32,500 nt of DNA from Chrysomallon squamiferum (taxonomy: Eukaryota; Mollusca; Gastropoda; Neomphalida; Peltospiridae): contig CM022669.1 in NCBI GenBank assembly GCA_012295275.1, positions 905,573 to 938,072 of the forward strand, in the 5' to 3' direction. The translations under genes and the position numbers were made by a program. Positions 32,166 to 32,500 of the stretch are shown here, in pieces; position 1 is the stretch's first letter; each line of letters begins with the position of its first letter. The notes under the pieces are model-generated. The model saw nothing but the letters and a program-made list of their open reading frames with translations. It was not told the DNA's origin and did no database searches.

Positions 32166-32500
32166 CAATACTTAAAAGAGCTAACTTCAACACTTCACCT
32201 GATTTTTATTAATTAATTTATTTGATTATTATTTTAGTTTATTTCCTTTTTTGAAATATGAGGTGCAGTAATCTTTACCAGTAAAGTGTTTCAAGAAAAG
32301 TTCTACTTCCATAGTATTCTGAACCAACAAAGGTGGTAATTTATGATAGTGTGTTTGAAGAAAGTTTACAATAATAATTTTCTGTTTTAATTCTGGAAAA
32401 AAGGATTCAGGAGTAAAGTAACTGACAGCACAGTGTATAATAAATAAACACAACAACAAATATCCATAGTCAGCAGCACAATGTGCATTGATTTCAGTTA
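32166..32500. repeat. Start of a further tandem copy of the module flank
   Basis: From about 32382 the sequence repeats 31411-31528 and 19920-20030 (GGATTCAGGAGTAAAGTAAC, CACAGTGTATAATAAA, CATTGATTTCAGTTA) and is cut by the window end. The minus-strand frame at 32459-32229 (76 codons, IHCAVSYFTPES...) crosses it; its first part is also seen in the other two copies. I cannot assign it to any family and do not call it a gene. Confidence 0.65.

Noticed and set aside
32229-32459. Minus-strand 76-codon frame (IHCAVSYFTPES...)
   Set aside because: Part of it is kept in two other copies, but only because the DNA is duplicated. The frame degrades after about 20 residues and matches no family I know.

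Overview
The window looks like nuclear DNA from an invertebrate animal, most likely a mollusc (gastropod or cephalopod). It is AT-rich and full of long ATT, CT, CA and TATG microsatellites and 28-51 bp minisatellites. Its coding regions sit far apart, carry GT-AG introns in the leader and AATAAA poly(A) signals, and show no ribosome binding sites or operons. The mollusc assignment is an inference from repeat style and gene family, not proven.

The only convincing protein genes are three close paralogues of the LicD / fukutin / FKRP nucleotidyltransferase-fold family: 2220-3155 (+), 5294-6229 (+) and 25417-26358 (-). Each encodes a 311-313 residue, probably Golgi type II membrane protein with an intact PWDDD-x-DV catalytic motif and a second IDIFF motif. 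Each CDS is a single exon behind a short non-coding first exon and at least one leader intron. Family knowledge suggests transfer of a phosphorylated alcohol or sugar (phosphocholine, ribitol phosphate or similar) onto a glycan; the substrate cannot be read here.

The rest of the window records repeated copying and loss of this gene. Between genes 1 and 2 lies a ghost locus (exon 1 joined directly to a 3' UTR). At 11.5 kb a second ghost keeps only the first and last codons. Three related fragments (16.3, 18.8 and 30.4 kb, minus strand) share one 8-bp deletion, and a fourth, more diverged fragment lies at 22.1 kb.

Layout: 1-1304 flank with a 51-bp minisatellite; 1305-6580 gene 1, ghost 1, gene 2; 6580-10440 downstream flank and gene-free DNA; 10560-12812 unit U1 with ghost 2; 12813-14431 a hAT-like non-autonomous transposon whose empty site is visible in the duplicate near 28.89 kb; 14432-20680 two copies of a 44-bp-minisatellite module; 20690-24640 repeat-rich spacer with a 343-bp ATT array; 24640-28890 unit U2 carrying gene 3; 28890-32500 third copy of the module. 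U1 and U2 are direct duplicates. The DNA downstream of gene 2 is an inverted duplicate of that downstream of ghost 2 and gene 3. The genes form a paralogous cluster, each with its own promoter, not an operon.
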